NCBI GenBank assembly: GCA_002439285.1
Contig: DJTQ01000388.1
Location: forward strand, 1 to 25,244
Direction: 5' to 3'
Length of the DNA stretch: 25,244 bases
Source of the DNA: Paenibacillaceae bacterium UBA6304
GTDB lineage: Bacteria > Bacillota > Bacilli > Paenibacillales > Paenibacillaceae
Made by a program: the position numbers and the translations under genes. The notes under the pieces were generated by a model. That model saw only the letters and a list, made by a program, of their open reading frames with translations. It made no database searches and was not told the DNA's origin. Below are positions 9,200 through 14,398 of the stretch, one piece after another. Within the stretch, counting starts at the first letter, position 1. Each line of letters starts with the position of its first letter.

Positions 9200-9248
9200 G
9201 TAAGCAACAAAACTGCCGAATCATCAAGTATCCGGCAGTTTTGCTTAC
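9200..9248 (-). promoter_or_regulatory. Intercistronic hairpin before the FGE gene
   Basis: CAAAACTGCCG (9208-9218) pairs perfectly with CGGCAGTTTTG (9233-9243), and GTAAG/CTTAC extends the stem beyond a 3-base bulge. On the minus strand the stem's 3' side is TTTTGTTGCTT, which is too interrupted for a strong terminator. It could be a leaky terminator or an mRNA-processing or stability element that lowers or uncouples FGE expression from the upstream dioxygenase. Confidence 0.5.
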
Positions 9249-9250
9249 TT

Positions 9251-9296
9251 TATAAGATGATCTATTGAAATGGAGGTGGGGTAAGTTCATCTTATA
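9251..9296. repeat. 10-bp inverted repeat TATAAGATGA/TCATCTTATA
   Basis: Perfect 10-bp arms at 9251-9260 and 9287-9296 flank a 26-base loop directly after the dioxygenase stop (9309). The arms are AT-rich; role unknown. Confidence 0.5.
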
Positions 9297-9308
9297 TAGG
9301 TATCGATA

Positions 9309-10175
9309 TTAAATTGAAGTGCTCGCTTCGTTCTTCTCGTTGACAGGCACATTTTTCCCTACGGTTACGCGGCGCACCACGCGGTGTTCATCATAATCGG
9401 CAATCGCGTAATGCTGCGTAGCAAGATTATCCCAGATCACGACATCGCCTTCCGTCCACTGCCAACGAACCGTATTCTCCAAACGCTCCACATAGGAATT
9501 GAAAATATTTAACAAATTTTGCGATTCACTGCTGTTGAACCCGGCAATCTTTCTGACAAATCCGCCTAACAATAAATGTTTCTTCCCTGTTTCGGCGTGA
9601 ATGTGCACGACCGGGTGCTTTGTCTTGAACACCGTGGATGAGAATACGGCTTTGGCCTTCTGCAGCGCTGCCTCACCTTCCTTCGACAGAGAAGCGTAGT
9701 CATATTCATTCGTATGAATGGCCCACAAACCATCCGCCAATTCCTTCAGCTCCTGAGGCAAGTCTTCATAGGCCGCATTCGTGTTTGCCCATACCGTATC
9801 TCCGCCAACGGACGGAATCGTCACGCCTCTTAAGATGGAGTATTTCGGCACCTCGGTGACGAATGTTACATCCGTATGCCAATGATTCGCCTTGGCCCCG
9901 TGCTGGGAATCCAATTCAAAAATATAATTTGTTTTGTCTTTAACAGGAACCGTTGGATGTGCATAAGGCTCTCCCAGCAACTTCGCAAAGGCTTCTTGCT
10001 CCGCATCATTCAAATGATTTTGGCCCTTAAAGAATACAACCTTGTACTTCAGCAATGCCTGCTTAATCTCGTTAAACACTTCCGGCGCCAAATCTTTGCC
10101 TAACAAGACACCCTGGATTTCCGCTCCGATTCGGCCTGCCACAGGCAGAACTTTGATTTTCTGTTGAGTCGTCAT
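9309..10175 (-). CDS. TauD/TfdA-family Fe(II)/2-oxoglutarate dioxygenase, alkylsulfatase (AtsK)-like
   Basis: This 288-residue cytosolic non-heme iron dioxygenase is predicted to hydroxylate an organosulfur compound (alkyl sulfate ester or sulfonate) at the carbon bearing sulfur, so that sulfate or sulfite is released together with succinate and CO2. The iron facial triad is visible as H100 and D102 in NHWHTDVTF and H255 in TQHYAI, with arginines of the 2-oxoglutarate site in HRVVRRVTVG (R265-R269). Positions match those of E. coli TauD almost exactly. The sequence around ILRGVTIPSVGGDT is typical of the TauD/AtsK branch. The start ATG has GGAGGG 8 bases upstream. It is the first gene of a unit with FGE, behind a TTGACA/TAAGAT promoter and a conserved attenuator-like leader shared with the ssu and sulfatase units. 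The exact substrate (taurine, other sulfonate or alkyl sulfate) cannot be decided from sequence. Confidence 0.9.
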   Translation of the reverse strand: MTTQQKIKVLPVAGRIGAEIQGVLLGKDLAPEVFNEIKQALLKYKVVFFKGQNHLNDAEQEAFAKLLGEPYAHPTVPVKDKTNYIFELDSQHGAKANHWHTDVTFVTEVPKYSILRGVTIPSVGGDTVWANTNAAYEDLPQELKELADGLWAIHTNEYDYASLSKEGEAALQKAKAVFSSTVFKTKHPVVHIHAETGKKHLLLGGFVRKIAGFNSSESQNLLNIFNSYVERLENTVRWQWTEGDVVIWDNLATQHYAIADYDEHRVVRRVTVGKNVPVNEKNEASTSI

Positions 10176-10235
10176 TACACATGCCCTCCAATATATTTAG
10201 ATTTGCGATCATCCGATGCAACCCATTAGCTTCTT

Positions 10236-10291
10236 CAAAAAGAAAAGAGATTCGACAGGGAGCCGTAGTTGCTGCTCCTCATCGAATCTCT
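10236..10291 (-). terminator. Leader terminator upstream of the dioxygenase gene (attenuator A)
   Basis: On the minus strand AGAGATTCGA pairs with TCGAATCTCT, enclosing an inner GGAGC/GCTCC stem, followed by TTTTCTTTTT. It lies between the promoter and the ATG at 10175, so it would stop transcription before the gene unless the 5' arm is sequestered by the upstream hairpin (10284-10308). Confidence 0.85.
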
Positions 10292-10308
10292 GCTTGTGCA
10301 GTCGATTC
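10284..10308 (-). promoter_or_regulatory. Putative antiterminator hairpin A (shared sulfur leader motif)
   Basis: Minus-strand structure GAATC-GA-CTGC-ACAA-GCAG-A-GATTC: a 5-bp outer stem, an asymmetric GA/A internal loop, and a 4-bp inner stem. Its 3' half is the same AGAGATTC that forms the 5' arm of terminator A, so the two structures are mutually exclusive. The same design occurs before ssuB and before the sulfatase. Confidence 0.75.
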
Positions 10309-10369
10309 TGCTTTCTTTATGAAACTAATGAATTCTGTTGCACCGGTCATGCGCTTATGTCTTGAACGT

Positions 10370-10399
10370 ATCTTAGCAGGATGGAAAATCGACTGTCAA
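10370..10399 (-). promoter_or_regulatory. SigA-type promoter of the dioxygenase-FGE unit
   Basis: TTGACA (10394-10399) and TAAGAT (10370-10375) on the minus strand are separated by 18 bases. It would start an approximately 190-nt leader containing hairpin A and its terminator. Confidence 0.75.
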
Positions 10400-10411
10400 G
10401 CATTAATTTCA

Positions 10412-10438
10412 TTAAACCAATAAACTTAGTTGGTTTTA
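10412..10438. promoter_or_regulatory. Inverted repeat between divergent sulfur promoters, possible operator
   Basis: AAACCAA (10414-10420) and TTGGTTT (10430-10436), extended by flanking TTA/TAA, form a dyad with a 9-base centre. It sits between the dioxygenase promoter (-35 at 10394-10399) and a candidate ssuB promoter (-35 at 10443-10448), which suits a site for a regulator acting on both; the regulator is unknown. Confidence 0.4.
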
Positions 10439-10442
10439 AGTA

Positions 10443-10471
10443 TTGATTATAGATTTGATAAATGATAAATT
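10443..10471 (+). promoter_or_regulatory. Candidate promoter of ssuBC
   Basis: TTGATT (10443-10448) and TAAATT (10466-10471) with 17-base spacing precede the ssuB leader by a suitable distance. The -10 is poor, so confidence is modest. Confidence 0.45.
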
Positions 10472-10499
10472 AATACCAATTCCACTTTATGCACGCATT

Positions 10500-10525
10500 G
10501 AATCGACTAGGCATACTAGAGATTC
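10500..10525 (+). promoter_or_regulatory. Putative antiterminator hairpin B (shared sulfur leader motif)
   Basis: Plus-strand structure GAATC-GA-CTAG-loop-CTAG-A-GATTC. Outer stem and GA/A internal loop are identical to hairpin A, while the inner stem changes to CTAG/CTAG with pairing preserved. The 3' half AGAGATTC (10518-10525) doubles as the 5' arm of terminator B. Confidence 0.75.
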
Positions 10526-10564
10526 GGCGAAATGACGGATGTCATTTGGCTGAATCTCTTTTTT
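10518..10564 (+). terminator. Leader terminator upstream of ssuB (attenuator B)
   Basis: AGAGATTCGGC pairs with GCTGAATCTCT (one G-T pair) and AAATGAC with GTCATTT inside it, followed by TTTTTT. It ends 26 bases before the ssuB ATG at 10591, so read-through must be regulated for the operon to be expressed. Confidence 0.88.
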
Positions 10565-10590
10565 GTATTCCGCCATAGAAAGGATGGGAA

Positions 10591-11364
10591 ATGGATATGG
10601 AAACCGCTTTGGAGATTAACCAAGTCAGCAAAACATTTAACAATGATCGCGGAGGGGTGCACGTACTGGATCACTTGAACCTGACTGTTCAGGAAGGTGA
10701 GTTTGTGAGTGTTATTGGGCCCAGCGGCTGCGGAAAAAGCACACTTTTGAAGCTAATCGCCGGCCTGGATTCTGATTTTCACGGCCAAATTGCCGTGGGG
10801 GATCAAGAGGTCCACGGGCCTTCTATCGATCGGGGATTTATTTTTCAGGAGCATCGGTTATTCCCTTGGATGACGGTAGAGAAGAATATCGCAGGCAACC
10901 TGTCATTAAGGGATTCTGAGGTGCGTTCCAAAGTGAATCATTACATCTTGCTTGTGAATCTAACCGGATTTGAAAAGGCCTATCCCCGCCAATTATCCGG
11001 AGGCATGTCCCAAAGAGTGGCCATTGCCCGGGCGTTGCTACGGAATCCGAAGGTGCTGCTGCTGGATGAGCCGTTTGGTGCATTGGATGCTTTTACCCGG
11101 GCTCATTTGCAGGAAGCCTTGCATGACATTTGGGAGAAGAATAAGACAACGATGGTGCTCGTTACTCATGACATTGATGAATCCGTTTATCTATCCTCCA
11201 AAGTGGTCGTGATGGATGCCAAACCGGGGCGGATCAAAGCGGTGGTCCCAATCGATCTCCCCTACCCGCGTGCAAGAACAAGCCGGGCCTTTCAGGAATT
11301 CAGAACCGTCATTCTGGAACATCTGGATCACAAACCCGGCGAGCCCGATGATTTCAGCATTTAA
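10591..11364 (+). CDS. ssuB: Aliphatic sulfonate/sulfate-ester ABC transporter ATP-binding protein SsuB
   Basis: A 257-residue ABC ATPase that should power import of organosulfur compounds with SsuC and SsuA. Walker A is GPSGCGKST (residues 43-51), the Q-loop reads [10 protein letters not shown], the signature is LSGGMSQR, Walker B is [12 protein letters not shown], and the H-loop is VTHDIDES. The [12 protein letters not shown]-loop and C-terminus are typical of the SsuB/TauB/NrtD group. AAAGGATGGGAA precedes the ATG; a second ATG two codons in is possible. It is the first gene after attenuator B and is followed by ssuC 42 bases downstream. The binding protein gene ssuA is not in this operon but 2 kb away on the other strand. 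Nitrate or thiamine-precursor transporters share the fold, but the sulfur context favours sulfonates or sulfate esters. Confidence 0.92.
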   Translation: MDMETALEINQVSKTFNNDRGGVHVLDHLNLTVQEGEFVSVIGPSGCGKSTLLKLIAGLDSDFHGQIAVGDQEVHGPSIDRGFIFQEHRLFPWMTVEKNIAGNLSLRDSEVRSKVNHYILLVNLTGFEKAYPRQLSGGMSQRVAIARALLRNPKVLLLDEPFGALDAFTRAHLQEALHDIWEKNKTTMVLVTHDIDESVYLSSKVVVMDAKPGRIKAVVPIDLPYPRARTSRAFQEFRTVILEHLDHKPGEPDDFSI

Positions 11365-11406
11365 TTCACTTTAAGATCAGATTAGAAACGAGAAAGGGGC
11401 ATCCCT

Positions 11407-12231
11407 ATGACAACGATAACTCTAGCGGAAAATAAAGAAAAGACTTTGAAACGGAAGAAGAGGTCCTGGGACCGGGGGCTTGCCCTGTTTAGAGCCCTGT
11501 TCTTACCGGTCGTGGCGTTACTGGCATGGGAAGTGCTGACGAGGTTGGAAGTTCTACCTTCCTTACTGTTCTCCTCCCCGTCGCTTATTCTATCGAGGAC
11601 CATCGAGCTGGTCTCTACGGGAAAACTGTGGGAGCATATGGAGATCAGCCTGTTTCGTGCGCTCTTGGGCTTCTTGCTCGGTGGCGGGCTGGGTTTGGCA
11701 TTCGGCATTATCGTCGGAATGAACCGGAAATCCGAGCAATACATCAATCCCACGTTTCAAATGATCCGTACCATTCCATTGCTGGCGGTTACCCCGCTGT
11801 TCATCTTATGGTTCGGCTTCGGCGAACTGTCCAAAATCCTGCTCATCTCGCTGGGCTCTTTCTTTCCCTTATACATGCAAGCTTTTCTTGGGGTAAGAAA
11901 CATCGATAATAAACTGTTTGAAGTAGCCCGGATTATGGAATATACCCGACTTCAGCAGATTGTGAAGCTGATGATTCCCTCCTCCCTTCCCAATATTTTG
12001 TTAGGGATAAGGCTATCATTAAGCGTTGCCTGGATGTGCCTTGTAGCCGCCGAACTGCTGGGCGCGGATAAAGGAATTGGCTACATGATTCAGGATGCCC
12101 GTTCATTCATGCAAACCGACACCGTCTTCGTCGGAATCATCATCTTCGCCCTGGCCGGCAAGCTATCGGATTCCTTCGTCCGGATCCTCGAGGAAAAGCT
12201 GCTGAAATGGCAGGATAGCTTTAAGGCTTAG
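11407..12231 (+). CDS. ssuC: Aliphatic sulfonate/sulfate-ester ABC transporter permease SsuC
   Basis: A 274-residue BPD-transporter inner-membrane protein with about six hydrophobic segments, following a basic N-terminus (KEKTLKRKKR). The coupling-loop region shows the permease EAA-type pattern (ARIMEYTRLQQIVKLMIPSSLPNILLG, split by position about residues 178-204), which contacts SsuB. Sequences such as MIRTIPLLAVTPLFILWFG are typical of SsuC/TauC. AAAGGGG precedes the ATG by 8 bases. It ends the ssuBC operon, followed by a very strong hairpin terminator at 12308. Confidence 0.92.
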   Translation: MTTITLAENKEKTLKRKKRSWDRGLALFRALFLPVVALLAWEVLTRLEVLPSLLFSSPSLILSRTIELVSTGKLWEHMEISLFRALLGFLLGGGLGLAFGIIVGMNRKSEQYINPTFQMIRTIPLLAVTPLFILWFGFGELSKILLISLGSFFPLYMQAFLGVRNIDNKLFEVARIMEYTRLQQIVKLMIPSSLPNILLGIRLSLSVAWMCLVAAELLGADKGIGYMIQDARSFMQTDTVFVGIIIFALAGKLSDSFVRILEEKLLKWQDSFKA

Positions 12232-12258
12232 TTCCCCCGCCTCACGCAACGTCCGCTA

Positions 12259-12286
12259 TTTACATTCTGAATTTCTATTGTATAAT
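12259..12286 (+). promoter_or_regulatory. Candidate promoter between ssuC and the ydjC-like gene
   Basis: TTTACA (12259-12264) and a perfect TATAAT (12281-12286) with 16-base spacing. It points into the 19-bp hairpin 22 bases downstream, so its transcript would meet a terminator almost at once. Confidence 0.55.
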
Positions 12287-12307
12287 GGCTGTAATTTAAT
12301 GCTTCGC

Positions 12308-12360
12308 ACAATAAGGACGCAAACACTTCGCCGTGTTTGCGTCCTTATTGTTATTTGTCT
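12308..12360 (+). terminator. 19-bp perfect stem terminator after ssuC
   Basis: ACAATAAGGACGCAAACAC (12308-12326) pairs with all 19 bases of 12333-12351 around a TTCGCC loop, followed by TATTTGTCTTTT. It would end ssuBC transcription. Because a good promoter lies just upstream and the next gene starts at 12397, it may also act as an attenuator. Confidence 0.85.
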
Positions 12361-12396
12361 TTTATATCCATCAGAAACGTAACAGGAGGGTTATCC

Positions 12397-13290
12397 ATGA
12401 TTCAAAAATTAGGCTTTAAAGCTAATGACCGTTTGTTAATTATCAATGCCGACGATTTCGGAATTACTAAGGGAACTAATGAAGCCATTGTTAATTTGTT
12501 CAGAGAAAACTCTATAACCTCCACATCGATCATGATTCCCTGCTCAGATTCAAACGAAGCTATGGAGATCAGCAACCAAAATGGCATTAAAAATATTGGA
12601 ATTCATCTTACCCTAACGAGCGGTGAGTGGAATCCTTACACACCAGTCTTCAATACAAGAACACTGAATAGTTTAGTCGCAGCCAATGGCTACTTCCACA
12701 CGGATGTTACTCTTCTAGAAAGAAATGCCGATGAAGATGAGGTTCGAATGGAAATGGAAGCTCAGATTCAGAGTGCGATCCTACAAGGAATCGATCCAAC
12801 TCATCTGGATAGCCATGCCGGCAGCATTATGGGATTATTCACAGGCCGGGATTTTTTAGAACCGGCATTGGATTTGTGCGAAAAGTACCGACTCCCATTT
12901 AATTTACCTGAGAGGATAGTAGAACAACCTCTTTTTAACACAGAACAACTAAATTTGTTTCAAAAAAGAATTACTTCGGCAAAAGAGAGAAAGATATGTT
13001 TAATTGACGATATAATTTCTCTCCCGTATTGCTTCAATCCAATCATAGAGTACAGTAAAATCAAGAAACAGTTAACTGAGCTATTAAAGAGCCTAAAGCC
13101 TGGAATAACACAATTGACTATACATCCGTCAAAAATAACAGACCAATTAATAACAATAACGAGCTGTTATAAAGAAAGAGAGATGGAATATCGTCTACTG
13201 AAAGACATGGATATTAAGAGATTGATTCATAATGAACAGATTAAACTCTTATCGTGGAGGGACATTCGAGACTTACAACGAAGCATGTAG
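12397..13290 (+). CDS. YdjC/ChbG-like carbohydrate deacetylase
   Basis: A 297-residue protein of the YdjC family, whose members (ChbG) are metal-dependent deacetylases of chitooligosaccharides such as chitobiose. Family marks are INADDFGITKGTNEAI near residue 15, GIHLTLTSGEW near 72, and the metal-site stretch THLDSHAGSIMG near 130. AGGAGGG precedes the ATG at 12397; the frame is open back to 12337, but that part lies in the terminator. The gene is clearly AT-richer than its neighbours and has no evident link to sulfur use, so it may be a separate acquisition between the ssu units. The natural substrate is uncertain, because many Firmicute YdjC proteins are uncharacterised. It is convergent with ssuA. 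Confidence 0.82.
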   Translation: MIQKLGFKANDRLLIINADDFGITKGTNEAIVNLFRENSITSTSIMIPCSDSNEAMEISNQNGIKNIGIHLTLTSGEWNPYTPVFNTRTLNSLVAANGYFHTDVTLLERNADEDEVRMEMEAQIQSAILQGIDPTHLDSHAGSIMGLFTGRDFLEPALDLCEKYRLPFNLPERIVEQPLFNTEQLNLFQKRITSAKERKICLIDDIISLPYCFNPIIEYSKIKKQLTELLKSLKPGITQLTIHPSKITDQLITITSCYKEREMEYRLLKDMDIKRLIHNEQIKLLSWRDIRDLQRSM

Positions 13291-13291
13291 A

Positions 13292-13325
13292 ATAAAAAAC
13301 GAGCTCCTTTATAAGGGAACCCGTT
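13292..13325 (-). terminator. Intrinsic terminator of the sulfatase-ssuA operon
   Basis: On the minus strand AACGGGTTCC pairs with GGAGCTCGTT (two wobbles) around CTTATAAA, followed by TTTTATT. It lies between the stops of the convergent ydjC-like gene and ssuA and may serve both directions. Confidence 0.78.
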
Positions 13326-13349
13326 CTTCATAAGTCAGCGCGTACTCTT

Positions 13350-14351
13350 TTATTTCCTGATCTTCTCAATATACGAATTATCCACAGAAGGTCTGATGTC
13401 CAATTTTTCGGATAAATAGCCGAGATCCGTCAATATATCCGCCGAGGTCTGCAACTGGTTCAGGATTTCCTCGGAAGGCGGGCTGCTCTCATACTTGGCG
13501 TTGGAGGAGAAGGTTTCGATTAATGCCCGGTCGCGGCCGGAATTTTTTACCGCCAGATCAATGAATTCCTCATGGTTCTCCTGCTCCAACTGGAGGGCAC
13601 GGTCAATGACTTTCAGGAAGATTTCCACGGCTTCCGGATGTTCTTTCGCGAATGCCCCTCTGGCGATGTAAAAGGTCGGAGACACGATATTCAGCGCCTC
13701 ACCCGATGTGATCAGCCCCGCACCGTTCTTGTTCAATTCGATTTGCGCGAATGGATCGGCTGTCACCCAAGCATCGAGCTGTCCGGTCTGGAATGCCGGC
13801 TGCGCGTCCGTAATGACCAAATTCACGGCTTTGACGTCGTCCAATTGAAGACCGGCCGTTTCCAGAGCTTTAAGGAGAAACACTTGATGGGAGGTTCCCA
13901 GTTGGACCCCTACTTTCTTACCTTTCAGGTCGGCGATCTCTTTGATGTCGCTATCCGGCGGCACAATCAGGTAGTTTACTCCGTACAAGCCATTGGACAG
14001 CAAAGAAATCAATTTAACGTCCAACTTGTTATTGATGCCCGATAAAATAGCCCCTTCGCCCAACACGGCCAAATCAATCCGTTTCGAAGCGATCCCTTCA
14101 TTGATCGGAGGCCCGGCTGCATGATTCGACCATTCCACATCGGCGCCTATTTTTGCAAACTCTTCTTCCAGCCATCCTTTCTCCTTAATAACATACAGGT
14201 TGGACAACCCCATATTTGCGATGCTAACCGTAAATTTGGCTTTGGCCTTCCCTTCCGTGCCGCTAACGGTTGATGCATTGCAGGCGGGCAGGACGAAGAG
14301 CAGAACGATGGATAACAGCAATGTCGGTATTTTGAATTTAGGATGACTCAT
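13350..14351 (-). CDS. ssuA: Aliphatic sulfonate/sulfate-ester ABC transporter substrate-binding lipoprotein SsuA
   Basis: A 333-residue extracytoplasmic binding protein anchored as a lipoprotein. The signal peptide ends in the lipobox LPAC with the lipidated Cys at residue 24. The mature part has the NMT1/SsuA-like two-lobe pattern: VSIANMGLSNLYVIKEKGWLEEEF split across residues ~40-65, then LKGKKVGVQLGTSHQ and QTGQLDAWVTADPFAQIE. I chose the ATG at 14351 because AAAGGAT precedes it by 7 bases; the open frame reaches a TTG at 14375. It lies 47 bases after the sulfatase on the same strand and so is probably co-transcribed from the sulfatase leader. It should deliver substrate to SsuC, encoded on the opposite strand 1.1 kb beyond its 3' end. 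Pairing with a cytosolic sulfatase suggests sulfate esters as well as sulfonates among the ligands (inference). Confidence 0.88.
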   Translation of the reverse strand: MSHPKFKIPTLLLSIVLLFVLPACNASTVSGTEGKAKAKFTVSIANMGLSNLYVIKEKGWLEEEFAKIGADVEWSNHAAGPPINEGIASKRIDLAVLGEGAILSGINNKLDVKLISLLSNGLYGVNYLIVPPDSDIKEIADLKGKKVGVQLGTSHQVFLLKALETAGLQLDDVKAVNLVITDAQPAFQTGQLDAWVTADPFAQIELNKNGAGLITSGEALNIVSPTFYIARGAFAKEHPEAVEIFLKVIDRALQLEQENHEEFIDLAVKNSGRDRALIETFSSNAKYESSPPSEEILNQLQTSADILTDLGYLSEKLDIRPSVDNSYIEKIRK

Positions 14352-14398
14352 GAGCAAAATCCTTTCTTTTCGCAAAGTATGGTCCAGCCAACAATCGA

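Noticed and set aside
9177..9290. N-terminal extension of the formylglycine-generating enzyme
   Set aside because: It runs through a strong hairpin and has no ribosome site; AGGAG and ATG at 9176/9170 fit better.
10284..10525. Known S-box (SAM-I), T-box or classical BglG-type RAT in the sulfur leaders
   Set aside because: The S-box core and T-box TGG/specifier features are missing, and the leaders are too short; the RAT consensus GGATTGTTACTG...GCAGGCAAAACC does not match, although the overlap logic with the terminator is alike.
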